Shown here piece after piece: positions 26,716 through 37,692 of a DNA stretch of 64,000 nucleotides. Location: the NCBI GenBank assembly GCA_015039315.1, contig WIDE01000005.1, positions 586,833 through 650,832 on the forward strand. Direction: 5' to 3'. The notes below the pieces were generated by a model, which saw nothing but the letters and a program-made list of their open reading frames with translations, was not told where the DNA came from and searched no databases. How positions within the stretch are numbered: position 1 is the stretch's first letter; each line of letters starts with the position of its first letter. Origin of the DNA: Clavulina sp. PMI_390. Lineage: Eukaryota > Basidiomycota > Agaricomycetes > Cantharellales > Hydnaceae. A program made the position numbers and the translations under genes.

Positions 26716-28894
26716 GAGCGCTGTCAGTGTTGTCAAGAATTTCTGTGCAGTTTTTGTCGTGGTCGCGCGCAGTGGTGGTGGAAGGATGGAAGAGAGCACT
26801 GTCCAAAGCGCTTGACTCAATAAGGATGATACAAAAGGTGGCACACGACCCATAAATCCCATCCCCAAAGAGGAATATTTCCGAGAATTATTCTTCATGG
26901 TGTGAGAGATGCTACGTGGGGCGACCAACGCGACCTCTGGGCCTTATATGACTGCCATTGGGAACAGCATGGATCCAGCGAGGCCCCTGAGAGCATCTTG
27001 ACAGGCAGAGGCATTGAAAGAGCGCATATCTCATCATGGGCGATACTGTGCTATCCGTTATCAAGGTTAGCGTTAATATCAAAGCCGATAGAAGGTCTAA
27101 ACACGAGAACTCGCGCAGGCAAGCAAGCAGCCGCATTTGGGAAACCCAATAGTGAATAGTCAATGGATTCGCACCGGAGGGAACGCAATGCGGGGTTGTA
27201 TTATTTCTGATAACAACATTTCAAACAACAGGGAATGCATTGGTTGTAACAATTCTACTAGGTTAGTCTCTATTGAAGCTTCTGTGCTTGCTTGCCGTCA
27301 GGCTATTGGCGGTCTAGGTCACCCAAGCCCCACAATCAGGCCTGTCATCATGATCATCCCAACATGTGTTCATCGCCTGTGCCCAGCAGCTATCCGAAGT
27401 ACTGCTCTTCGCTGCACCAAACGGTATGGTATTGTTCATCTCGGATAGTCCGGGACGACTAGAAACGTTGCGAGAGTCGCCAACATTTTAGGAAGCTAAT
27501 TTGGCTTTTTCAATGAAGTGACAGAGGAATAGCTTTTGTCGCGCTTGCCAAGCTAGAACCGGTGGCTAATCCCTGTCATGGTTGAAGAGAAGAAAATCCA
27601 CGATCCAGGAGCATGACTGAGTCGCTTGACGGTCGCAAGATAGTTGACCTATCCCGTTAGCTCACCATGGCGAACGGCACGTTCTAGTAAGAGAAGAGAC
27701 GTTAAGGGTGGGGACCGAATCATGGCAAGGCCCAGAGCAGGACTAAGGAGGCCGACTGCTGACATCTCGGTAGGTAGCTTTAAGGATGTCACTTACCTCG
27801 CCTTTCGTGGCGACAAAACTCCAGCGACTCGCTTCTACAGAATATAAGGCCCAACGCTGTCCGCATAACATGGCTGAAAGACTAAAGACGTTGTGAATCG
27901 AGCTTTTGACGAGCAGGCGGCCCAGCAGAGTGGAGCAATGGATTGCAGTACAGGCAGAGAAAAGCTAATTTCTAGGATATCTCAAAAATCAGCTGCAGAG
28001 ATCGATAGTATTGGCACACGAGAAGGCTGAGAATAGTTGGAATGCTTGCCAACATACTTGACAGATGTGAAGCTCACGACTTGAGTTCATGAAACGTCTC
28101 AGTTATGAGGATGAGGATTCTGTATCATCACCGTAGAAAGGGCCATGTATTCCAACAACCACATGGCCATCAGCCATAGTAAATGGCAGCGAAAACGATT
28201 AGCCTAATATCTGCCATAGCCCTTGGGCGTGTTGAAAAATGTTGAGTTGTCAGATTCTTACCCTGGGGATCCAGGTATAAGCACCGCATAATTATAAATT
28301 GCTTTGTCCTATAGATTTGTTTCCGATAGAGCCACCACTAGCTGCGTCGCAGTATCCAGTATACCAGGTCGTGGTCCCCAAACGAGGGCTTGAATGTCGT
28401 GACAGTAACGGCGGTGTCACCATCACACTTGTTCGGGCACTGAGATGCCTTTTGACTCCATCTATTTCCTCTATAATATCTGAGCCAGAGAACCAGTGAT
28501 AGACGTATCAAAACTATTGAGATCTCATATAATTTGTCTCGGGTTGCTTGGCACTGAGAAGATTCTAGCAATCGGGCCCACGACACCGGGTTCTGAGAGG
28601 TAACCCTTACACGATCTGCCATAGCACCACTTTCCAGAGAGGTGGGTTAGGAAGCTCTCCTCTTCATGGTATCTCACATCCAGACACGCTCGCTGTTGCC
28701 TCCATAAGAGACGCCTTCTCTTTCAGTCTGCTCGACAAATCTCATCTCCACCCCTAGCAGCTTATCGAACCCTATTGATAATGCTTGGACTTGTCAAGTT
28801 GCCCATTTGGCGGACAGGAGAGAGCACCTCATTAATAATTGTTTGTGTATTTCTAGCGCGTTGTTAAAGCGCTATACTAATGTTTCGTTGAAAG
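26716..28894. other. 2.2-kb region without a supported gene
   Basis: The right end lies directly upstream of F-box-like gene 2 and should hold its unresolved first exon(s) and promoter. Elsewhere stop codons are frequent in all frames, and I see no terminal repeats or transposase motifs. Confidence 0.45.
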
Positions 28895-30132
28895 ATCGAG
28901 CCATTCCCTAGATCGTTCCCTTACGATATCTTATGCAGCATAGTGCAATGGGTCGCGCTCGACAACTACCAAGACCTGAAGACCCTCGCATCGACTAATC
29001 GTCAACTTTTCGATATTACCTGTAGCCTTATATGGACCAATGTGTCACTGAGGCTCGAACCGGACCAGCCTCCAGATGCCAGCAAAGCCAAGCTAGACCT
29101 CCTGATTCGGCGTGCAGAACAAGGAAGGGGATTGAGGAGTCTGGTAATCCAGTTGAACTCTGACCTACCAGATGGCCCTTCCCGCACCGATTTCCGCGCT
29201 CGCCTTCAACTGCTCCTTCGCAAAGCATCTCAACTACGTTCACTTACCCTGGGCGATNNNNNNNNNNNNNNNNNNNNNNNNNNNNNNNNNNNNNNNNNNN
29301 NNNNNNNNNNNNNNNNNNNNNNNNNNNNNNNNNNNNNNNNNNNNNNNNNNNNNNNNNNNNNNNNNNNNNNNNNNNNNNNNNNNNNNNNNNNNNNNNNNNN
29401 NNNNNNNNNNNNNNNNNNNNNNNNNNNNNNNNNNNNNNNNNNNNNNNNNNNNNNNNNNNNNNNNNNNNNNNNNNNNNNNNNNNNNNNNNNNNNNNNNNNN
29501 NNNNNNNNNNNNNNNNNNNNNNNNNNNNNNNNNNNNNNNNNNNNNNNNNNNNNNNNNNNNNNNNNNNNNNNNNNNNNNNNNNNNNNNNNNNNNNNNNNNN
29601 NNNNNNNNNNNNNNNNNNNNNNNNNNNNNNNNNNNNNNNNNNNNNNNNNNNNNNNNNNNNNNNNNNNNNNNNNNNNNNNNNNNNNNNNNNNNNNNNNNNN
29701 NNNNNNNNNNNNNNNNNNNNNNNNNNNNNNNNNNNNNNNNNNNNNNNNNNNNNNNNNNNNNNNNNNNNNNNNNNNNNNNNNNNNNNNNNNNNNNNNNNNN
29801 NNNNNNNNNNNNNNNNNNNNNNNNNNNNNNNNNNNNNNNNNNNNNNNNNNNNNNNNNNNNNNNNNNNNNNNNNNNNNNNNNNNNNNNNNNNNNNNNNNNN
29901 NNNNNNNNNNNNNNNNNNNNNNNNNNNNNNNNNNNNNNNNNNNNNNNNNNNNNNNCTTCGACCTATGATGCTTCTGGCATCTAGAAGAGAGTCCAGATCC
30001 TTAGCCCAAGGAACCATGGTTGGAGAATCTTTTTTAGCGATTGCCTACGATTGACTGACTCCTCGATGTGCTATCCCGTACTAGGATCCGATTGGCTTAG
30101 AGTATCTCAAGCCGACACCTTGTGTTCCATGA
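28895..30132 (+). CDS. F-box-like protein, local family member 2 (interrupted by assembly gap)
   Basis: The first supported exon begins at the acceptor before 28895 and reads FPYDILCSIVQWVALD then DLKTLASTNRQ, matching family members 1 and 3. It runs into a gap at 29258. After the gap the frame resumes at 29956 with a segment (RPMMLLASRRES) that aligns with member 1 (RPTMLLAPLREL), ends at the donor after 30018, and is followed by the last exon 30085-30132 coding DPIGLEYLKP and a TGA. Both sides of the gap therefore belong to one gene of normal family layout, so I see no evidence that it is a pseudogene. The middle third and the first exon are not visible. The role in SCF complexes is inferred from the F-box-like N-terminus. 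Confidence 0.68.
29258..29955. other. Assembly gap (698 N)
   Basis: An uninterrupted run of N lies inside F-box-like gene 2. Reading frames drawn through it carry no information. Confidence 0.99.
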
Positions 30133-30809
30133 CTGGTCATCACTCACGTTATACCGTGGAGAGTCGGATTTCTCCTTAGACCTTCTTTCCCTTTACGGTA
30201 TGTGTTCTCGACTATCGTTATGTTTGACACCCGGAAGGTAGCACTCTAACTAATGTTTCGTTGATAGATGTCTAAATTGCCCCCACCATGCCGATCCAAG
30301 GCCGAGTCAGACGGGCGGGGTTAATGGGTTAATCAACCCTGATCAAAGCTGATCAAACCCAGGTCTCTTTCATGATGGCCGTCTTTCGGCGTCACCTCGC
30401 CGTCCTGGTAACGACCAATCTCGAGCTTTGTTGTTCCCTCTCCCCGCCTGCCTTTCTGCTTCACTTAAATATCCGAGCTGAACTTCGTCATCTATAGTGC
30501 CCTTCAAGGGTGTATCTAGCACTTTTACTATTGCAACGAGAGCAGCTTCCAACGTTGAACATCGTGAGTTCGCGTGTCACTTCGCTCAGACCGTGTCATC
30601 TCCACGACTTGTCAGTTCATTTTACGTGTCATATGCCATTTCTGTTGACGGGTTCAATTCTTCACGCTGGCACAGCCTTATAGTATTGCGAAAGTGAAGA
30701 CAACTTGTTATGCTTGGCTTCAGCAGTCTATCAAAAGTCTGGTCGACGAAATCAGTGAGCTCTTACCATCTCTAGAATAAGCTTGACTTTGACAAAGTGG
30801 CTCCCATAG
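30133..30809. other. Spacer between F-box-like genes 2 and 3
   Basis: This spacer should hold the 5' exon(s) of gene 3. It contains, at 30249-30264, a 16-nt copy of the branch-site region that precedes the first visible exon of gene 2. No complete exon could be assigned. Confidence 0.45.
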
Positions 30810-32135
30810 TCCAAGCCATTCTCCAGGGCCTTCCCCTATGACGTGCTATGTGCAATTGTGTACTGGGTATCGCTCGACAGCCGTCGCGATCTGGAGACCC
30901 TCTCTGTGGTCAACCGTCAATTCTTTACTATAACGTGCGGCATAATATGGGCCAACGTGGAATTGGCCGTCGAGCCCATGGAGTCAGCTAGGGCCAACAA
31001 TGAGAAACTGAACGTCTTGTTGCGACGCGCGAGCCAGGGGATTGGTTTGAAAAGATTGGCTATCCGCCTCCAGGCAGAGCTCCCAGAAGGACCTCACCTC
31101 ACTGGCTTTCGCACTCGGCTACAATTGCTAGCTCAAGAGGCTTTTCAAGTGCAATTCCTCACCCTTGTCGATACGTCGAAATCCATGAACCTCAATGGTC
31201 TTGTGGTAGCCGATTTTGCTCACCATCGCTTCCGCCTTGTCGAGCTATACTGTAAACTCGCGCCCACTCCCAAGCTGCACGACTTCATTATATCACAGCC
31301 CACCATCCGGCGGCTGTCCCTCGTTCCAATCACTGCCACTCTCGATCACGCTCTCGGCGAAGATTTGCCTGCTGATGCTCTACCCGATCTCGAAGCCGCA
31401 CTAGGGGACATACAATCTCTCCAAATTCTTCGCAAGGGCCGTGCTGTACGCTACATCTCCGTCGTACCCGCCGTTCAGTCCGAGCAGCTCCCTGAGCTCT
31501 GGAACACCCTTTCCGTCCCCTCATCCCAGTGCCCCCTCGAGAGCCTCAGCATCATCATCGACAGAAGCGATACATTCCGTGCGTTCCTCTTCCGCCTCCA
31601 CACATACGTTCCTACCCTCCGCTTCCTAGACATCACCATCCTATGCGAATACACCGTACTCTGGAGGGAACCAGGACCCGCAGAAAACGACACTATACCC
31701 CTACGAAACCTCACCAAGCTCGAGACTATCCGATGGGATTTCCTCCCTATTGACGGGAGTCGCGAAGTGATTGATCCTAATCGTACAGTGGAAGTCCGGC
31801 GCTGGCGTCCAGAGCGGTACGCGGGTCCTTCACTACGATACGTGCAGCATGAACTTGGGTTTCGCTGTCCGGATAGTGTCATGCATGAGCATGAGGGGCG
31901 CTGGGAGCGTCGAAGTCCAGAGAGGAATGATGACTGGCTGTGTTCGGAGAAGGTTCTCTTCCCTCCTAGGCGAGAGGGCAAGCTGTCCAACCGGGAATCA
32001 ATGGTATGTGCTGCCTGAGAGAACGATCGGCTCTTTGTACCTAACTGTCCCCTGCTATCTCAGGATCCCATCGGCCTGGAATATTTGAGCCCAGTACCTC
32101 ACGTTCCAGAATTCGGTTCATTAGTTGTAACGTAG
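30810..32135 (+). CDS. F-box-like protein, local family member 3 (5' end unresolved)
   Basis: Exons 30810-32003 and 32064-32135 give 421 aa from an acceptor (CCCATAG) to a TAG. The N-terminal pattern FPYDVLCAIVYWVSLD then DLETLSVVNRQ matches the other two members. A long leucine-rich region with irregular repeats follows (for example LRFLDITIL), then a segment with RYVQHELGF that is also present in member 1 as RCVQHELDY. The final exon begins DPIGLEYLSP, with the intron at the homologous position. The in-frame start is not in this exon. Inferred role: substrate adaptor of an SCF-type ubiquitin ligase. No Skp1-binding residue can be checked without an alignment. Confidence 0.72.
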
Positions 32136-32854
32136 CATAGTCGACTGTGCAAGTCTTTCGTAACGCATCGCAACCTTATGTTAGCCATCAGGTATAGCTT
32201 ACGGCATGGTGCAAGCTCTGACTCGAGCGTTTCAAACTGGTGATATGGGCCCGATCTTGGTCAGATCTCAACGTTCCGACCATCTCCGCCACACTTCCGA
32301 TCAGTTCCGACTAGTTGTCCTAGCAGGGAGGGTATTGATAGGCATAAGGAACGTTACATTGTGCGTAAGGAGCGATTCTAGGGATGGCGAGTCTCAATTA
32401 TGACTAGAGACAATGTTCAGGGGAGAAAGAAACATGTCCAGGGCCGGGGAGGATTGTAGTGTACGAGGAGGCGGTGAAGGGTAGCAGCACGTTTACACAT
32501 TCTAAAGGGGAAGTCGGGATAGCTGCAGGGGGGTGCAGCTTTTTTGGGAAAGTAAGGGGGTTGTTTGTTGGACGATGCACGTTTGTAGAGAGGCCAATGC
32601 TTGACAGAAAATGCCATGTCTAGGGTGGGTGGGGAATAAGATATGATCGCGTAATGGATGTGTAGTCACGGAGAGGACGTGAGCTCTACAAAAATGGGCA
32701 AAAGCATAAATCGATGGGTGCTTAGACGCCACAGAGACAGAATAGCAAAGAGCGTACCAGAACGAAAAACAACAACAACAGTGCGGTGAGGAGTGTTGCG
32801 GGTATATGGGCAAGGAGGGAACAGATGCGTGAGGGATAATGGCGATGATGCCCA
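32136..32854. other. 3' spacer between F-box-like gene 3 and PRELI gene
   Basis: The genes converge here. Only 3' flanking sequence is apparent; the open frames lack motifs. Confidence 0.5.
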
Positions 32855-33603
32855 TCATGCCATCACTGCTGCTTGTCGTTCGTGTTGTAGCTCCTCCCAT
32901 AGGCGGGTGAGCACCTCTTCGAGGCCTTGTCGGCCTTTGGAAGCGTTCTCAAAGAAGCGTTGTGCGCTCCAGCGCTCTAGATTCCCACCGAGTGACCGCC
33001 ACATAGCGCTCCCAGCCTTTATTGACACGGACTGGTAAAAGTTTGTTCTCGCTAGCGGTGCAGAGGATGATGGAGTGTAGGAGATGTTTTCGACCACGGC
33101 AAGGTATTGACTGAGGGACAGGTTGACGGAGGTGAGGGTTGTTCGTTGTGTGCGGGGGTCGACGAAAGAGACTTCGCGAACGAACGCGTCTTCAGACCCA
33201 CCCAGCAACTGGATGAAACGGAGATTACACGGTCGGTCAGCAACGCAAATTCACAAGGATTGAGCAGCTTCCAGAAGACGCACCTTGAGAACCCATGCTG
33301 GTGCTTTTTGCTTCACACCGAGTATCCGCTCAGTCCGTATTATCCCAGTCTTGGGATCTACCGAGCGGTCGAGGACGTCGACCGAGATAACATGCGCGCA
33401 TTGGCGGTTTGGGTACTTGCGCCATATCCCTTGGTTCACGAGCGACCAAGGATGCCTAGAGAAACCACACGCCGAGCGACGCCAGTGGATGAGCAAGATG
33501 TGCCGAAGGTATTCGTCAGTGGGAATGGCCGGCTGCTGGCGACTGTGTGTGGCACAAAAAATGCGTACTCGTAGGTGTGGTTCTGATCGAGGAAGTAGAC
33601 CAT
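32855..33603 (-). CDS. PRELI/MSF1 domain phospholipid-transfer protein (Ups family)
   Basis: Ups-type proteins, with Mdm35, carry phosphatidic acid or phosphatidylserine across the mitochondrial intermembrane space. Exons 33603-33569, 33455-33284 and 33208-32855 give 186 aa, the normal length for the family. The whole protein is one PRELI domain: it opens with QNHTYEHPW at the exon 1/2 junction, continues with YPN and HVISVDVLDRSVD, and has TGIIRTERIL, which is strongly conserved in PRELI proteins. The C-terminal helix segment contains NFYQSVSIKAG and ERW. The start at 33603 is set by the first exon of only 35 nt, which is needed to complete the domain. Ups1, Ups2 or Ups3 subtype cannot be decided by eye. 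Confidence 0.92.
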
Positions 33604-33941
33604 TAGTGGTGAAAGAATAAAGATGGTACGGCGGAGGAGAGAGGAGGAGGAGAGGATAACCGAAGGATGGAGACGGTCGAAAAACTGAAGAGAAAGCGAA
33701 TTTCTGCGCTCGACGTCACGCACAGTTTTCCCACGCTCAGAGAAACGCTCCGATACCGGATGTGTCTTTGAACTCGCGTTCGCCATTCAGTAGACAACAC
33801 TCCAATAGGAGCCTCGTTATTAACCATATGACATGACGATGATCTCAAACTTGCCGCGAGCGGCACACAAAGAACGAACGCATAGACGCAGTGCTGCGGG
33901 CACGTATGTAAAGATCGAGAGAGAGACACTGCAAATAGTCA
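33604..33941. other. Spacer between PRELI gene and ABC transporter
   Basis: This spacer of 338 bp holds the promoter of the PRELI gene and the 3' end of the ABC transporter gene. No further gene is seen. Confidence 0.55.
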
Positions 33942-36900
33942 TCACACATGAGGTGATCGCCCTTCCTTCAGATCAGCCAACCGCGCGCGCAGCTTGGGCA
34001 CCTCGAGCAGCTTGACCTCCAACGCCTGCTTTTCCTCCTGCAGTGCCAGGCGTTTCTCTGCCTCCAGTTCCGTGCTAGATGAGTGATGGTTGATCGAGAT
34101 TAGCCCCCAGCCGCACGATTAGACATGGCCGCCCGTCGACGCATGGCATAGCACGGGCGGCACATGCAAAAACATATCAAAAAACGACTCACAAAACATA
34201 GTTTCCTTGTCCATCAAACTGCAAAATCATATGATGGTACTGCCATAATGAAGGACGATGCGAGACTAAGATGAATAAATGAATGAACGAATGTCAAGAG
34301 TCAGGTTGTGTTTGATCGGCGGCGGGAACTGATAACATGAATGAAGTCTAGGGCCCGTCGCCGACGCACCTGTTAGCAGCGTGATGTTCCGCTCGGTCGC
34401 ATACTCAAACATGATGCGCTCAATCTCGAAATCGACCGCCGAAGTGCATTCATCTATACAAGGAGTCACCGTTAATCGGGGCGTCCATACCATCGCATGA
34501 AAGAAACCTCAATGTGAGGCTATTACCCACCGAGGATAGCATACTTCGGCTCATGATAGAACAATCGAGCCATCGCAATCTAGAAGCCCCCCGTTCCATA
34601 CTTATCAGTGACGATGGTGAGATAAGAGTAGTAGTAATAGTTCCGTACCCTTTGCTTGTCGCCGCCACTTAGCGCATCTTTCCAATCGCGTGCAGCATCC
34701 CATCCACCCTCTCGCTCGACGATATGCTCCAACTGAACAACCGCCAGGGCCTTCATCAGGTCCTCATCCGTCTTGCCGCCTGTTAACATCAGCAACAGCG
34801 AGAAGTTTCGGTAGTGAGTGCTCTATACTCAATGCTTATGGTAGGTGACGATCCCGACTTACGAGCAAGCATCTCATCCTTGGTATGCGGATAGGTGATC
34901 TGGTCTCTGAGTGTACCCAACGAGAGGTATGGCCGCTGGGGAATGTAGGTAAAGTCCCGCGCAGGCGGCTTGCGCACCGAGCCGCCATAAACGGGCCACA
35001 GCCCGCCCAGGATTCGGAACAGTGACGACTTGCCGCAGCCGTTCGGCCCGACGATCAGGAGATGTTTCTGGGACGAGGAGTGTCAGTTTGGAATAACCCG
35101 CAGTCCAGGATGACATCGAGCGAGGACTCACCCCTGGGGTAACGTGCATCGACAGAGCGCGCACGAGAATATCACCATTGGGGCTGACCTGTACGCGGAG
35201 CAATTAGGAGGTGAGTATCTACTTGCGCGACCCGCAAACTAGATTAGAGAAGGCGGCACATACGATTGGCACATCGATCAGCTCGATATCTTCTCCTTCA
35301 GTGACAACGCCACGGCCTTGTAGCACTATTTCATCGAATGCAACAGGAAGGGCGCAGTCAGCTTCAGATCGGATGACAAAAATTTGGGGGCAACGGACCT
35401 TTGGCATTGTTCTCTGTCCCTGAACTCGAGACCAGCGCCTTCTCAAATTTGCCCTTCTTGACGTCGGCCATCGTATCGAAGAGTAGCGACATTCGGGAGG
35501 TATATCCGGCGAGCTCGGCGAGTTCTATGCAGCACTCCAATACTCAGTACCCATACCACCCAATCTTCGCCGGGAAGCACGTACCTTTGTAAGAGTACAT
35601 GACGCGCCCGAATGCGTCTGATCCCGACAGCAGCAGGCGTCGGTTCGTAATGAAGCCTGTCAAAGAGAGCCGCACGCGAAAGCGGAAATAAGCAAGGGGG
35701 AGCTCTATTCACCATATCCGCGAACACTGACCTTCCGTACGCCCTCCGAGGTCCAACTCCTTCGCGCCAGGGATTTTGAAAAACACGGGCACGGAGCACA
35801 CCACCAAGCCCGCCGCTCCCCACAACCACTTGATGATGCCTTCCTCCGCGATTCCATGCAGCAGGCGCATGCGCAGCGTACGGTTCATATGCTTGATGAG
35901 TCCAAAGTAGTCACGCTCGATAAGCAGCTTCTCAGCCTCCTCGCCGCCGTAGAACGCTACTTCCTCGGAGGCTTCGACGAGGCGGGAGTGCGAGTGTCGG
36001 AGCGCGCCTTGAAGAGCTGCTTCTTGTGCTGCGTACTCGCCGAAGGGGGGCGTTAGGAGTTTCACTGGGCCCGGGAAAGAAAAAAGCGGAGGGAGTCAGA
36101 TGAGTAGTCATGAGAAAAGGATTTTGGGAGAGTGTAGCGTACGCAATGCTGCTGAGCCCTGAACGATGAAGGTCAAGAGGAACATGCCCTCTGCTCCGAT
36201 GTTCCTTGCTAACTGGACATTATACAAAATAACGTCCAATGTGGGTTTCGCAAGATTGGAGTAGATCTCTGCGAGACCTGTGGAGAACTTTTGCAAGTCG
36301 ACAGTGATAAGCTGGTCAGCATTCTTGATGCGATCGTCCAGGTTGGCCATCTTGTAGAAGACTTTGTCTTTATCATCATCGTCCCCGAAGTAGTTCTTCA
36401 TGACTTCGTGGGTGAGGCGCGTTCGATATGCCTGGAGTGGATTTGCACGAGGGGGACAACACAAACATCAGGTACATCGTAGAAGGTATGCTCGTGAGAG
36501 AGGGGGATTCACGAACCATGGCGAGCTTCGTTTGAATGAACGTGAGCATCGAGTTGGTATAGGTTGCTGTAATAGGACACGTTTAGCTCGGCAAAGCTTT
36601 CCACATGCCAGCAAGAGGGGTGTACCTGGAATAGCAACCAGCAGCCATTTCGCGATATTGATCAAAAACTGTCGGCCTTGTGCGCGAACAATAGATGCAA
36701 CGATCCTATCGATGGATGCACAAGGGGGTCGGAAGATATTAATCATCCAAGGAGCGTTTGGCCAATCTAGCAATTACCCCGCATGCGATGCATGCGATGG
36801 GCAGCAGTAACGCACCTTCCGTCGAGGTCAGCCACATAGAGCGAGAGGACGGTCCTGAAGACAAGGAAGCTAGTGTGCATAACCAGCAGGCCGAACTCTC

Positions 36901-37320
36901 TTGAGCGGACACCGGGGATGACGATGCGAAGCAATGTCTTCAGGCGCGCGTAGAACACGGCATCCACCTGTCCAACGAAAGATCATGCATAGGCCACCGG
37001 AGAGTATTTGAGATCAAAGATAAGCATGAGTAGACTGACAGCATGGGGCACAAGATGGACAAGGCAACACACACCTTGACGCGTTGTGGTTTGCCACTGT
37101 CATCTCCCCCCTTTGAGCGCCGACGAGACGGCTTGGCTCCACCTCCACCGCCCTTTTGAGACATGACCGCCAGCCCGCCAAGCGTGGAGGCCCCGATATA
37201 ACATGCGAGTAAAACAGTGAGGACGCGCTGGATAGCTGGTCTGTTACGCGAGTAGCTGGCCAAGAACTTTGCGAGAAAGTCTTTCGGGATGGCACGCTGC
37301 GCCGGTGCAGCACTAGCCAT
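33942..37320 (-). CDS. Peroxisomal ABCD-type half ABC transporter (very-long-chain acyl-CoA import)
   Basis: ABCD proteins (yeast Pxa1/Pxa2, human ALDP) dimerise to import fatty acyl-CoA into peroxisomes for beta-oxidation. Sixteen exons give 713 aa: 37320-37075, 36967-36816, 36705-36626, 36566-36517, 36431-36143, 36064-35732, 35656-35585, 35524-35399, 35325-35264, 35188-35132, 35067-34863, 34779-34649, 34579-34531, 34453-34370, 34265-34193 and 34074-33942. Key motifs: the ABCD-typical loop [11 protein letters not shown] and EEVAFYGG in the membrane domain, Walker [10 protein letters not shown], signature LSGGDKQR, Walker [14 protein letters not shown]-loop [11 protein letters not shown]. The protein ends in a short Leu/Glu-rich coiled-coil tail. 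One transmembrane domain plus one nucleotide-binding domain makes it a half-transporter. A CACGTGA box lies 159 bp upstream. Confidence 0.94.
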
Positions 37321-37692
37321 GGTGTGCAGAACTAAGCAGAGCCTAGGATTAGGTGGATATACAGGATTTCAACGCAGTTTCGAGTTGAGAGTCGAAAAGG
37401 GTGACGATGATTATGTGGAGGGAGAACTGAGCTGCTGTGACGCTGACGGCTTGAATTGAACCCGATCAATCTACCTTGCACGTGAAGCACGGTTTTTGCA
37501 GCGTCGAGTTTACCGGTCCCTCCCGTCCACAATGACAAACTTTTCTTCACATTCTCGTTCTATAGATAGCAGTTTATACAAGGGTATACGTGGGTAATGA
37601 GCTGCTTCTGAGTCTCAGCACCTCGGCGCATTTTCCAACCACACTCTTCTCCTGCGCTCCCACTGGAACATTGAATGACCCAGGCAAGCTTA
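37321..37692. other. Spacer upstream of the ABCD transporter
   Basis: This spacer holds the promoter of the minus-strand ABC transporter and the 3' flank of the HAD-family gene. A CACGTGA core is at 37479-37485. No gene is seen. Confidence 0.55.
37479..37485. promoter_or_regulatory. CACGTGA box upstream of ABCD transporter
   Basis: An E-box core with the TCACGTG extension lies 159 bp upstream of the transporter ATG. It resembles the boxes upstream of the desaturase, UGO1/CK2 and mS38 genes, but lacks the full RTCACRTG consensus. Confidence 0.3.

Noticed and set aside
26716..26928. N-terminal extension of choline kinase to 26928
   Set aside because: The frame is open, but the ATG at 26715 gives a normal start; conservation upstream cannot be judged, so the shorter form was kept.
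29172..30017. Open frames spanning the run of N
   Set aside because: The run of N contains no information; only flanks matching the F-box-like family were used.
31475..31990. 171-codon minus-strand frame inside F-box-like gene 3
   Set aside because: It is basic, low-complexity and antisense to a conserved coding frame.
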